A stretch of 64,000 bases of DNA from Thalassospira sp. ER-Se-21-Dark (GTDB lineage Bacteria > Pseudomonadota > Alphaproteobacteria > Rhodospirillales > Thalassospiraceae): assembly GCF_017922435.1 (NCBI RefSeq), contig NZ_VDEZ01000001.1, positions 1,488,001-1,552,000 of the forward strand, in the 5' to 3' direction. The notes beneath the pieces are model-generated. The model made no database searches and was not told the DNA's origin. It was given only the letters and a program-made list of their open reading frames with translations. Positions 16,609 through 25,012 of the stretch are shown here, piece by piece. The translations under genes were made by a program, and so were the position numbers. Position 1 is the first letter of the stretch. The number at the start of each line of letters is the position of its first letter.

Positions 16609-18111
16609 TCAGGACGCGGATGCGTTGGTGGCATCGCGCTTGTCGCGCCATTTCTTCCATTCGCGGCGAATGGTCAGAATGACGAACAGAACGGTCAGGG
16701 CAAAGAAGCCCCATGAAATCCATGACTGGAAGAAGACACCAAGATCACCGCGCGAAATCGCAAGCGAGCGGCGCATATTGTCTTCAAACATCGGGCCAAG
16801 GATAAAGGCGATCAGGAACGGGGCGGCCGGGATGTTGAGCAACATCATGGCAAAGCCAACCACACCCATCACCAGAAGGACGGTGACATCAAACGGGCTC
16901 GCCCCGATGGAATAGATGCCATAAACGCACAGGATCAGAATGCAGGGCAAAAGCAGCGTCTGGGGAATGCGCGAAATCTTGGTAAAGGCACCGGCTGTTG
17001 CCTTGCCAGCAACAAACAGGAACACCGAACTAAACAGGATGCCGATAAACAGCGCATAGACATCGCCCAGATTGTTCTGAAACAGAAGCGGGCCGGGGGT
17101 CAGGCCATGGATCATGAACGCACCCAGCATGACACCGGTAATCACATCACCCGGCACACCAAGGGCCAGAAGCGGGATCATGGTCGCACCGCATGCACCG
17201 TTATTGGCAGATTCGGACGCGGCAATGCCTTCGATCTCGCCTTCGCCGAACTTGTCCCCGTTTTTCGAGGTCCGGCGCGCTTCGCTATAGGAAAAGAACG
17301 CAGCCGTCGACGGGCCGATGCCCGGAATTGCGCCCAGGATCACGCCAATGATTGATCCGCGACAGATCGATTTGATCGATCCGCGAAACTCGGCAAGGGT
17401 CAGGCGGTTATCGCCCAGCTTCATCGCCGCCGCATTATCTTCCGGGCGGAACACAATCATCTTGATCAGTTCCGGCAGGGCAAACAGACCGATCAGAACC
17501 GGCACCATGCCAAGACCCGATTTCATGTCTTCGGAAAGCGCAAAGCGGAACGATCCATACATGTCTTCGCCAACGGTCGCCAAAAGCAAGCCAAGGCAGG
17601 CCGAAATGATGCCAAGAACCAGCGAACGGCCCGAAATACTTGCCACAATCGTCAGCGAAAACGCCATCAGCATAAAGAATTCCGGCGGACCAACCCGCAG
17701 CGCAAAAGTCGCCAGCGGGATGGCGAGGAAAAACAGCGAAATGTTGGAAATGAAATCGCCGATGCAGCTTGAAATCAGCGCCATGTTCAGCGCCTTGCCA
17801 CCCTTGCCGGCCCGTGCCAGCGGATAGCCGTCAAGCACCGTGCAGGCGGCCGATGCCGTGCCGGGCGTCTTGATCAGGATGGCCGAGATTGATCCGCCAT
17901 AGGTTGAGCCTTTATACAGCGCAACCAGAAGCAGGATGCTCGTCACCGGGGACAGATAGAACGTAAACGGAAGTGCCAGGGTGACGGCCATGGTCCCGGT
18001 CATGCCCGGGATCGCGCCAATGATCACACCGCCCCAGATTCCGGCAAACATCGCCAGGAAATTCGGTAACGTTGCCACCTCCTGAAAGGCGTAAAGCAAT
18101 TCATTCCACAT
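16609..18111 (-). CDS. tctA: Tripartite tricarboxylate transporter, large membrane subunit TctA
   Basis: The 500-residue membrane protein has about 12 hydrophobic segments. TctA motifs include GVIIGAIPGMTGTMAVTLAL, YGGSISAILIKTPGTASAA with DGYPLA, and the second-half repeat ILGAIPGIGPSTAAFFSYS plus LGVPGDVITGVMLGAF. It forms the transport channel with TctB and receives a carboxylate from TctC. It lies 16 nt after tctB and 19 nt before the deacylase. Confidence 0.93.
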   Translation of the reverse strand: MWNELLYAFQEVATLPNFLAMFAGIWGGVIIGAIPGMTGTMAVTLALPFTFYLSPVTSILLLVALYKGSTYGGSISAILIKTPGTASAACTVLDGYPLARAGKGGKALNMALISSCIGDFISNISLFFLAIPLATFALRVGPPEFFMLMAFSLTIVASISGRSLVLGIISACLGLLLATVGEDMYGSFRFALSEDMKSGLGMVPVLIGLFALPELIKMIVFRPEDNAAAMKLGDNRLTLAEFRGSIKSICRGSIIGVILGAIPGIGPSTAAFFSYSEARRTSKNGDKFGEGEIEGIAASESANNGACGATMIPLLALGVPGDVITGVMLGAFMIHGLTPGPLLFQNNLGDVYALFIGILFSSVFLFVAGKATAGAFTKISRIPQTLLLPCILILCVYGIYSIGASPFDVTVLLVMGVVGFAMMLLNIPAAPFLIAFILGPMFEDNMRRSLAISRGDLGVFFQSWISWGFFALTVLFVILTIRREWKKWRDKRDATNASAS

Positions 18112-18127
18112 AACGATGAACTCTCAA

Positions 18128-18658
18128 TCAGATCAGGGTGGTCAGGTGGGAAATGTTCGCCGACAACAGCTTGCCCTTGGGGAAGGGCGTATGCGTGACT
18201 TCGGTAAACAGCAGATACAAAAGAACCGGGAAAATGACCGCAAGGCCGATCATCCAGAACTTGCGTTCGAAATTGCCCGTCATGATGAACAGCACGCCAA
18301 GCAACAAAACCGTCGCCGGAACAAACCCGATCAGGGGCATGCCATATACAAAGGCGGCAAACACGATCAGGATACCGGCAAAACGCATCAGATGGGTCTT
18401 GTTGCCAAGGATGCGGTTGCCAAATCCTTCGACCCGGTCACGGCTGGCTTCGCGCATTTTCGGGAACGCCAGAACAAGCGCAAGAACCCCCATTACCAGT
18501 CCGATCACCGCGACCACGCGCGGCCACATATCCGGTGGCGGGGCAAAGCCCGGAATGAAAGACGGAACCTTCACATAGATCGGGATCAGAACGAACAGGA
18601 TGACGGCAAAGAACACCGTTGCCACCAGTCCGGCATAGAAATCACGATTTTGGTTCAT
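18128..18658 (-). CDS. tctB: Tripartite tricarboxylate transporter, small membrane subunit TctB
   Basis: The 176-residue protein has four predicted membrane segments and the family's short FAPPPDMWPRVVAVIGL loop and a long middle cytoplasmic region. I chose MNQNRDFYAG at 18658, with GGA a few bases upstream, over an ATG 15 nt earlier that lacks an SD. It lies between tctC and tctA, as in other tct operons. TctB sequences diverge strongly, so context carries much of the call. Confidence 0.85.
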   Translation of the reverse strand: MNQNRDFYAGLVATVFFAVILFVLIPIYVKVPSFIPGFAPPPDMWPRVVAVIGLVMGVLALVLAFPKMREASRDRVEGFGNRILGNKTHLMRFAGILIVFAAFVYGMPLIGFVPATVLLLGVLFIMTGNFERKFWMIGLAVIFPVLLYLLFTEVTHTPFPKGKLLSANISHLTTLI

Positions 18659-18704
18659 GGTTCCGTCTCGCATTAAGGTCTTTGACTAAAAACGCGGTTG
18701 CGTC

Positions 18705-19694
18705 TTACTGGATGTAGCCGAACTTCTTGGCCATGCCGTTATAAAGCTCGAACTGGCTTTTGACGTAGGCAGCCGGGTCTTCATCGCCGATGATCGAGGT
18801 CGAACCACGCTTCTCGGCAAGGTCAAGCCACTGCTCGTCGGTCGCAACCTGACCCAGGATCTCGGTCCATTTGGCAACGACGTCTTCCGGAAGGCCTTTG
18901 GGCGCATACAAGCCGCTCCAGCCACCAACCTGACCGGCCTGGGCATAACCCAGTTCTTTCGCGGTCGGAACATCCGGCAGGGATGCCATGCGTTTCGGCG
19001 AATAGACCATCAGCGGGCGCATCTTACCGGCTTCGATATGCGGCATCAGAGAGCCAGCAGCAATCGCCAGGAAATCAACGTGACCGCCAAGCAGGGCAGC
19101 GGCCAAAGCAGAGCCGCCTTTATATGGCACGAGGGTGGATGCGGTCAGCGGGTCAAGACCAACGTCAGACAGCAATGCCTGAACCGTAAAGCCGTCAATC
19201 GCGGTGGGGCCGGATGCGGCATAGGTGGTGGCACCGTTGCTGTCTTTGATTTTGGCAATCAGCTCGTCGATGGTCTGGATGTCGGAATTGGCGTTAACAG
19301 CCAAAATCATCGGGGTCGCTTCAAGCATGCCAAGGAAGGTGTAGGCATCCCAGCCAACCGGGCTGTCGGTATAAACGGCCGGATAAAGCGCCATGCCAAC
19401 ACGCGACAGCAAAAGGGTATAGCCATCCGGGTCGGCTTCGGAAACGAAGCGCGCGCCATTCATGCCGCCATTGCCGGTTTTGTTGACCACAACAACCGGC
19501 TGCCCGCCGGTATAGTTGCTTGCGGTTTCTGCCAGCGCACGGGCGGCCAGGTCAGATGCACCGCCGGCACCATAAGGTGCGACCAGCGTAATGGCTTTTT
19601 CAGGATAGGCGTCTGCCTGCGCGGTCGAAATCATGGATGTGGTTGCAAGGATTGCGGCTGCGATCCCGGCTGCTTTCTTAAGCTTGTGAAACAT
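18705..19694 (-). CDS. tctC: Tripartite tricarboxylate transporter periplasmic binding protein TctC
   Basis: The 329-residue protein has a signal peptide (KKAAGIAAAILATTSMISTAQA) and a Bug/TctC binding domain: YPEKAITLVAPYGAGGASDL, VVNKTGNGGMNGARFV, DGYTLLL, HVDFLAIAAGSL and LPDVPTAKELGY. The start MFHKL at 19694 has GGGAG with 8-nt spacing; the adjacent ATG at 19700 would be too close to the SD, and the longer open frame overlaps the divergent regulator. It binds a carboxylate in the periplasm for TctAB. It is the first gene of the leftward tctC-tctB-tctA-argE operon. Confidence 0.92.
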   Translation of the reverse strand: MFHKLKKAAGIAAAILATTSMISTAQADAYPEKAITLVAPYGAGGASDLAARALAETASNYTGGQPVVVVNKTGNGGMNGARFVSEADPDGYTLLLSRVGMALYPAVYTDSPVGWDAYTFLGMLEATPMILAVNANSDIQTIDELIAKIKDSNGATTYAASGPTAIDGFTVQALLSDVGLDPLTASTLVPYKGGSALAAALLGGHVDFLAIAAGSLMPHIEAGKMRPLMVYSPKRMASLPDVPTAKELGYAQAGQVGGWSGLYAPKGLPEDVVAKWTEILGQVATDEQWLDLAEKRGSTSIIGDEDPAAYVKSQFELYNGMAKKFGYIQ

Positions 19695-19803
19695 TTTCAT
19701 GTCTCCCTGGGTGGTGGTGGCAGAATTGCCGAAGCTCAGACTGGTTTTCACTCTGTCTTTTGTTTTTGTGCCTTCTTGCATAGACAAACTATAACCGGTG
19801 ACG

Positions 19804-19835
19804 CAAAAAATTAATTCCAGTATAACTAATTTACA
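19804..19835. promoter_or_regulatory. Candidate LysR operator in the tctC/LysR divergent spacer
   Basis: AATTA (19809-19813) and TAATT (19827-19831) form an interrupted dyad separated by 13 nt in the AT-rich middle of the 187-bp spacer. LysR proteins typically bind a T-N11-A dyad in such a divergent spacer. The call is based only on symmetry and location. Confidence 0.35.
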
Positions 19836-19881
19836 TACTGAACAGCGTTCTGCGGCCGAAATCCGGATTTGGGAAAGCACG

Positions 19882-20787
19882 ATGAAACTGCGCGAACTCG
19901 AAAGCTTCAATGCCTTTATGACCCACGGTTCTGTGACGGGCGCGGCCCAGGCGATGAATATCAGCCAACCGATGGTCAGCCGGCTGTTGAACAACTTTGA
20001 AAAATCGGTCGGGTTTGAACTGTTTACCCGCAAACGCAATCAGCTGATCGCGACGTCCGAGGCCCAGCAGTTTCATGCAACTGTGCTGCGGTCGCTCAAT
20101 GCGTTTCGTGAAGTTGAAACCCAGGCGCGTGCGATTGCCAATGATCAGTTAGGTGCGATCCGCATCGCCGCCCAGCCGATCTATGTTGATACCTATCTGC
20201 TTGATGTTGTTGCGAAGTTCAAACAGGCCCATCCCAAGGTTTCGATCAGTATTACCGATACGGGCCTCGAAGGGATGCTTGACATGATTGCCACCCGCCA
20301 GTGCGATCTTGGCATCGGCATTACCCTTGATCTGCAAGACCCGGATGTCGTGATCACCCCACTTGCGCAATCGCGTGCCGTCTGTCTGATGCCGGTTGAT
20401 CATAGGCTGGCGAAGTTTGAAACCATCGATATCGATTTGCTGCGCGGCGAGGACTTTGTTGAACTTTCCATTGGCTCGCCCTTGCGCACCAAGATCGACT
20501 ATATTTTCCAGATTGCCGGCTGGCCGCGCAAAATCGCGGTCGAGGCCCGCACCATCCGCACGATCTCGCGTCTTGTCGAGCGCAATGTCGGTATTTCGGT
20601 CAGTGACCCGTTCGCAGCCCTTCTGGTCGACACCGACAAGGTGGTCGCCCGCACCCTGACCCCGAATATCGAATGGGATGTCGCCCTGTTTACCGCGTCT
20701 CGTGAACTGAGTGCGGTGGAAAAACGGTTTCTGGCATTTTTGCGCGCCGAATTGCCAAATCTGCGCGCCAGTGGCTGTATTGTATGA
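19882..20787 (+). CDS. LysR-family transcriptional regulator, probable regulator of tctCBA
   Basis: The 301-residue protein has an N-terminal winged helix (MKLRELESFNAFMTHGSVTG then AAQAMNISQPMVSRLLNNFE) and a periplasmic-binding-like effector domain with GAIRIAAQPIYVDTYLLD and CDLGIGITL. The start at 19882 gives the standard LysR amino end; the frame is open upstream but overlaps the operator region. It is divergent from tctC, the classic arrangement of a LysR regulator and its target operon. The effector is probably the imported carboxylate. Confidence 0.9.
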   Translation: MKLRELESFNAFMTHGSVTGAAQAMNISQPMVSRLLNNFEKSVGFELFTRKRNQLIATSEAQQFHATVLRSLNAFREVETQARAIANDQLGAIRIAAQPIYVDTYLLDVVAKFKQAHPKVSISITDTGLEGMLDMIATRQCDLGIGITLDLQDPDVVITPLAQSRAVCLMPVDHRLAKFETIDIDLLRGEDFVELSIGSPLRTKIDYIFQIAGWPRKIAVEARTIRTISRLVERNVGISVSDPFAALLVDTDKVVARTLTPNIEWDVALFTASRELSAVEKRFLAFLRAELPNLRASGCIV

Positions 20788-20870
20788 GGATTTGATTTGG
20801 CCCTATTTGGGGCGATACTCCGGAATCGGCCTATTATTCACTGAATTTGAATAATGGCTCTGATTATTCA

Positions 20871-21500
20871 TTATTTCCGGTCAAACGCCAGCTTGGCTGC
20901 AAGGCCTAAAAAGATACAGCCGGTGGCGATCTGAAAGGCGCGCGCAATCTTCTCTGATCGCGACAGAACCTGGCCAATTTTCCCGGCAAAACTGCCGACC
21001 AGACAATTGATAATCGTCCCGCCAATATTCAAAATCAGCCCGAAAATCAAAAACTGCAACAACACCGACCCGCGCGACGCATCAACAAACTGCGGAATGA
21101 ACGCCAGCACAAAGACAATAATCTTTGGATTGAGCAGGTTAACCACAATCCCGTCCCGCCAGGCGGTAAAGGCGCCGGAACGCTTGGTTTGTGCGGGTTT
21201 CAGGTGCTGGTCGTGGCTTCGAAACGCGCCAATCGCCAGCCACACCAGATAGGCAATCCCGGCCCAGCGCAGCACATCAAGCGCCACCGGATGGGCCGCG
21301 ACAAGCGCCGCCAGACCAAGCCCGGCCAAGGCCGTGTGGATCAGCGCACCGGTTGCAATCCCGAAGCTTGCCGCATTGCCCGCCATCGGCCCGGATTTGA
21401 TGCCCTGACCCAGACAAAACAGCATGTCATTGCCCGGCGTCATGTTCAGCGCCAGGGCGGTGGGAATGAAAATCGCCAGGGTTTCCAATGGGATCAGCAT
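20871..21500 (-). CDS. LysE/RhtB-family amino-acid exporter
   Basis: The 209-residue membrane protein has about six hydrophobic segments. Family features are ALALNMTPGNDMLFCLGQGI (NxTPGPD-like, here with NDM), GIATGALIHTALAGLGLAAL and AWRDGIVVNLLNPKIIVFVLAF (N-P-K motif). AAAGGA lies 8 nt before the ATG. Members export amino acids such as homoserine, threonine or lysine, or their derivatives; the substrate cannot be told. It stands alone, convergent with the LysR gene. Confidence 0.88.
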   Translation of the reverse strand: MLIPLETLAIFIPTALALNMTPGNDMLFCLGQGIKSGPMAGNAASFGIATGALIHTALAGLGLAALVAAHPVALDVLRWAGIAYLVWLAIGAFRSHDQHLKPAQTKRSGAFTAWRDGIVVNLLNPKIIVFVLAFIPQFVDASRGSVLLQFLIFGLILNIGGTIINCLVGSFAGKIGQVLSRSEKIARAFQIATGCIFLGLAAKLAFDRK

Positions 21501-21548
21501 GGATTACGTCCTTTGGGAGGAAATGTGAGGTTTTTCACATTTCAATAT

Positions 21549-22268
21549 TTACGCGCTTCCAGCCCCGTAGCGATGCAGGGCTGCACCATGTTTCTTGAGC
21601 CAGTGTTGCTGTTTTTTTGACGGGCCATACAAATCATCGACCACGGCCCAGAAACGTGCGGAGTGATTAAGTTCCTGCAAATGCGCGACTTCGTGGGCGA
21701 CGACGTAATCAAGCACATCTTCAGGCGCCAGCACCAACCGCCAGCTAAACGACAGATTGCCCGAGGAGGAGCAACTGCCCCAGCGCGTGCGGGTGTCTTT
21801 GAGCGAGATACGATTGACCTTTTTGTTGATCTGTTCGGCATAGGCATGGGCGCGCGGGGCGATTTCAAGCTTGGCCTGCTTTTTAAGGAAATCGGTCACC
21901 CGGCGGTTGGTATGTTCCGGCTGGCCCGACACCCAGATCACGCCGGCCTCGACCCAGACTCCGCGTTTGGCATCGGGCACGGCACGGATGGCGTGATCAT
22001 GGCCCATGAAGGGAATCCAGGCACCGGGCATGAATTGCACCCGTTCGGGCAGGCGTTGCATGTGGGCTGCCACCCAATCGCCATGCTGATGGAGCATCGA
22101 AATCGCCATTTTGCGCGAAACCCCGTTGGGCACGACGATTTCGACACCGTCGAATGCCGGATCAATGCGCAATTTGAGTCGCGTCGCGCGCGCGCTTGGC
22201 CGCAATCGCACCGGCAACGGGCCGATTTTGGGCATATCGATCTCGGTTTCTTCGGTATTCTTGAGCAT
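21549..22268 (-). CDS. YgjP-type M48/DUF45 metal-dependent hydrolase
   Basis: The protein has about 239 residues. The C-terminal zinc metalloprotease signature HEVAHLQELNHSARFW (HExxH plus downstream N-H) follows the family motif DTRTRWGSCSSSGNLSFSWR and LAPEDVLDYVVAHE. The N-terminal half holds the usual beta-rich VRLRPSARATRLKLRID segment. The family is widespread and poorly characterised; a protease role is inferred from the zinc site. Several in-frame starts exist (22298 TTG, 22268 ATG, 22235 ATG) and the SD does not decide, so I took the first ATG. Confidence 0.85.
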   Translation of the reverse strand: MLKNTEETEIDMPKIGPLPVRLRPSARATRLKLRIDPAFDGVEIVVPNGVSRKMAISMLHQHGDWVAAHMQRLPERVQFMPGAWIPFMGHDHAIRAVPDAKRGVWVEAGVIWVSGQPEHTNRRVTDFLKKQAKLEIAPRAHAYAEQINKKVNRISLKDTRTRWGSCSSSGNLSFSWRLVLAPEDVLDYVVAHEVAHLQELNHSARFWAVVDDLYGPSKKQQHWLKKHGAALHRYGAGSA

Positions 22269-22486
22269 TCGGCGCGGATTTTTCCAAAAGAGAGGCAAAA
22301 AGTGCGATCTTTTTGTGCCTTTTTCGGGCCAAGCCCATCTTGGGTCTTGCCCCCTAGTAGTGTTTTCCTATACTCCGCGCTCAAGGTCTAGGGGCGATTT
22401 GCGACATATGGGTTGCAGCCCCGACAGGACGCAGGCGTTAGGTGCCGCGCCCTGCATTACATCGGAAGAAGAAAGGCGTCACTCCC

Positions 22487-23707
22487 ATGAGCGATCAGGT
22501 CAAAAAGGTCGTCCTTGCCTATTCAGGCGGTCTGGATACCTCCATCATCCTGAAATGGCTTCGCGAAGAATATAACTGCGAAGTCGTGACCTTCACCGCC
22601 GACCTCGGCCAGGGCGAAGAGCTGGAACCGGCCCGCAAAAAGGCAGAGATGTTCGGCGTCAAACAGATCTTCATCGACGATCTGCGCGAAGAATTCGTCC
22701 GCGACTTCGTCTTCCCGATGTTCCGCGCCAATGCCCTTTATGAAGGTGTTTACCTGCTCGGTACCTCGATCGCGCGTCCGCTGATTGCCAAGCGCCAGAT
22801 CGAAATCGCCGAAGAAGTCGGTGCAGATGCCGTGTCCCACGGTGCCACCGGCAAAGGCAACGACCAGGTCCGCTTCGAGCTGGGCTATTATGCCCTTAAG
22901 CCGAACGTCAAGGTCATCGCACCGTGGCGCGAATGGAAGCTGAACTCGCGTACTGCTTTGCTGAACTTTGCCCGCGAACACCAGATTCCGATTTCGGCCG
23001 ACAAGCTTGGTGGCGATGAGCCGCCCTATTCGACCGACGCGAACCTTCTGCACATTTCCTATGAAGGCAAGGCGCTGGAAGATCCGTGGGTCAAGCCGGA
23101 CGAAAATATGTTCGAGCGCACTGTTTCCCCGCAGAACGCACCCGATGCGATCACCACGATCGAAATCGAGTTCGAACAGGGCAACCCGGTTGCGATCAAC
23201 GGCGAACGCCTGAGCCCGGCCACTTTGCTGACCAAACTCAACGAAGTTGCCGGCAAGAACGGCATCGGTCGTCTGGATCTGGTCGAAAACCGTTATGTCG
23301 GCATGAAGTCGCGCGGCGTTTACGAAACCCCGGGCGGTACCATTCTGTCGGTTGCGCACCGCGCGATGGAAAGCATCACCCTTGATCGTAACGCCGGTCA
23401 CCTCAAGGACGAGCTGATGCCGCGTTATGCCGAGATGATCTATAACGGTTACTGGTGGTCGCCGGAACGTCAGGCCTTGCAGCGCCTGGTCGACGAGACC
23501 CAGCGTACCGTGAACGGCGTTGTGCGCCTTGACCTTTACAAAGGCAACGTCACCGTCACCGGCCGCAAGTCGCCGAACTCGATCTACTCCGAAGAGCATG
23601 TCACGTTCGAGGCCGACACCGTTTACAACCAGCGCGATGCAGAAGGCTTCATCAAACTGAATGCGCTGCGTCTGCGTCTTGGTTTTGACCGCGACGGCAT
23701 GAAGTAA
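22487..23707 (+). CDS. argG: Argininosuccinate synthase
   Basis: The 406-residue protein joins citrulline and aspartate with ATP in arginine synthesis. The ATP-binding PP-loop is [16 protein letters not shown] near residue 12, and further landmarks are [42 protein letters not shown] and [13 protein letters not shown]. The ATG at 22487 follows GAAAGG and gives the usual amino end [15 protein letters not shown]. It is monocistronic, with a strong terminator after the stop; argD and argF lie about 8 kb further on. Confidence 0.97.
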   Translation: MSDQVKKVVLAYSGGLDTSIILKWLREEYNCEVVTFTADLGQGEELEPARKKAEMFGVKQIFIDDLREEFVRDFVFPMFRANALYEGVYLLGTSIARPLIAKRQIEIAEEVGADAVSHGATGKGNDQVRFELGYYALKPNVKVIAPWREWKLNSRTALLNFAREHQIPISADKLGGDEPPYSTDANLLHISYEGKALEDPWVKPDENMFERTVSPQNAPDAITTIEIEFEQGNPVAINGERLSPATLLTKLNEVAGKNGIGRLDLVENRYVGMKSRGVYETPGGTILSVAHRAMESITLDRNAGHLKDELMPRYAEMIYNGYWWSPERQALQRLVDETQRTVNGVVRLDLYKGNVTVTGRKSPNSIYSEEHVTFEADTVYNQRDAEGFIKLNALRLRLGFDRDGMK

Positions 23708-23736
23708 GTTTCCGCAAGCAATTGTGGAGCGGCAAG

Positions 23737-23765
23737 CGAGGGGCATTTTTGCCCCTCGTTTTCGT
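23737..23765 (+). terminator. Rho-independent terminator after argG
   Basis: CGAGGGGCA (23737-23745) pairs with TGCCCCTCG (23750-23758) around a TTTT loop, followed by TTTTCGTTT. Confidence 0.88.
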
Positions 23766-23819
23766 TTGAAAGCCAAGCTATAAGCGGGCTCTTAACCTGT
23801 TCAGATAATTATATCGGTC

Positions 23820-24566
23820 ATGCAGCGCTATAAATGTACCGTCGAATATGATGGCCGCCCCTATCACGGCTGGCAGTACCAGGACGAAGTGATTTCGGTT
23901 CAGAAGGTCTTTGAGACCGCGATCGAAAAATTCGCCGGTGTATTTGTGCGCGTCTATGTGTCGGGCCGGACCGATGCCGGGGTGCATGCGCTGGGGCAGG
24001 TGGTGCATTTCGATCTGCCGAAATACTACCCGGCGGAAGCGGTGATGAATGCGATCAACCATCACCTCAAACCTGATCCGGTGGCGATCAAGGAATGCGA
24101 GGAAGTCACGGAAGACTTCCATGCGCGGTTTTCGTCAAAGAAACGCTACTACATGTATCGCATCATCAATCGCCGCGCACCGCTAACCTTTGAGGCGGGG
24201 CTGGCTTGGGGTGTTTATAAGCCGCTTGATATTGATGCGATGAATGAAGCGGCCAAGCATCTGATCGGGACGTTTGATTTCACAAGCTTCCGGGCCAGTG
24301 AATGTCAGGCCAAAAGTCCGATCAAGACGCTGGAAAAGCTTCAAGTCACGCGCGGGATCGAAAACCCGCTTGAAATCCGGGTGCATACCGAAAGCCGGTC
24401 TTTCCTGCATCATCAGGTGCGCAATATGGTTGGCACACTTGTTCTGGTCGGCAAGGGCGCCTGGAAGCCGATTGACGTCAAAACGGCCCTTGAGGCCAAG
24501 GATCGCAGTGCCGGCGGCCCGACCGCACCGGCCGACGGGCTTTATTTCGTCAAGGTCGATTACTGA
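23820..24566 (+). CDS. truA: tRNA pseudouridine(38-40) synthase
   Basis: The 248-residue protein starts MQRYKCTVEYDGRPYHGWQ, the standard TruA amino end. The catalytic aspartate sits in SGRTDAGVHALGQVVHFD (about residues 50-67). Later family segments are YYMYRIINR, FTSFRASECQAKSP and FLHHQVRNMVGTLVLVG. It isomerises uridines 38-40 in the anticodon arm of tRNAs in the cytoplasm. No strong SD is visible; the ATG matches the family start. It is often beside fmt/def, but here those genes are 29 kb away. Confidence 0.96.
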   Translation: MQRYKCTVEYDGRPYHGWQYQDEVISVQKVFETAIEKFAGVFVRVYVSGRTDAGVHALGQVVHFDLPKYYPAEAVMNAINHHLKPDPVAIKECEEVTEDFHARFSSKKRYYMYRIINRRAPLTFEAGLAWGVYKPLDIDAMNEAAKHLIGTFDFTSFRASECQAKSPIKTLEKLQVTRGIENPLEIRVHTESRSFLHHQVRNMVGTLVLVGKGAWKPIDVKTALEAKDRSAGGPTAPADGLYFVKVDY

Positions 24567-25012
24567 CACCCGATCAGATCGAGATCCGTTTAGCGTCTGA
24601 GATAAATTCAGCAGACGAATATTCAGCCTGACCTTTGCGCATTACCTGTACGCATTTCATCCTTCCCGGACCTCCTTGTAGAAAAAACGGTGCACAGGCG
24701 AAAATTTTTCCGGTTTTCTGTCTGCCACTCCCCATATGACGCTTATCGATATGGTTGTTCATCTTATGGGTAGGTGTTCACCTATCGGTAACGACCTGTA
24801 ATTACACTATTAATTAATCTTTAGTTCTCTGACTCGCGTTCAGGTTGCTAAAAATCTGTACGATAGTATTGCTCTATACTAAAGTTTAATTTATAGGATT
24901 GTATATCTTATATCTCTGCTGAACCAGGCGACCAAGACCCGGGAAGATGCTGAACCGCCGATCTAGTTGCTAGAGGGGCTCGTCGGTGACCAACGATGAA
25001 ATGAGAGTGAGT
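24567..25012. other. 446-bp AT-rich intergenic region upstream of the chemoreceptor
   Basis: No supported gene is present; a 62-codon minus-strand frame (24574-24762) lacks a start context. The segment 24780-24920 is AT-rich and probably holds the chemoreceptor promoter. No flagellar sigma-28 consensus was found. The AGAGGGG just before 24986 could serve a GTG start of the receptor. Confidence 0.4.

Noticed and set aside
19695-20039. N-terminal extension of the tctC frame
   Set aside because: It would run through the divergent LysR gene and its operator; the SD and signal peptide indicate 19694.
24574-24762. 62-codon minus-strand frame downstream of truA
   Set aside because: No SD, no motif and no partner; treated as noise in an AT-rich control region.
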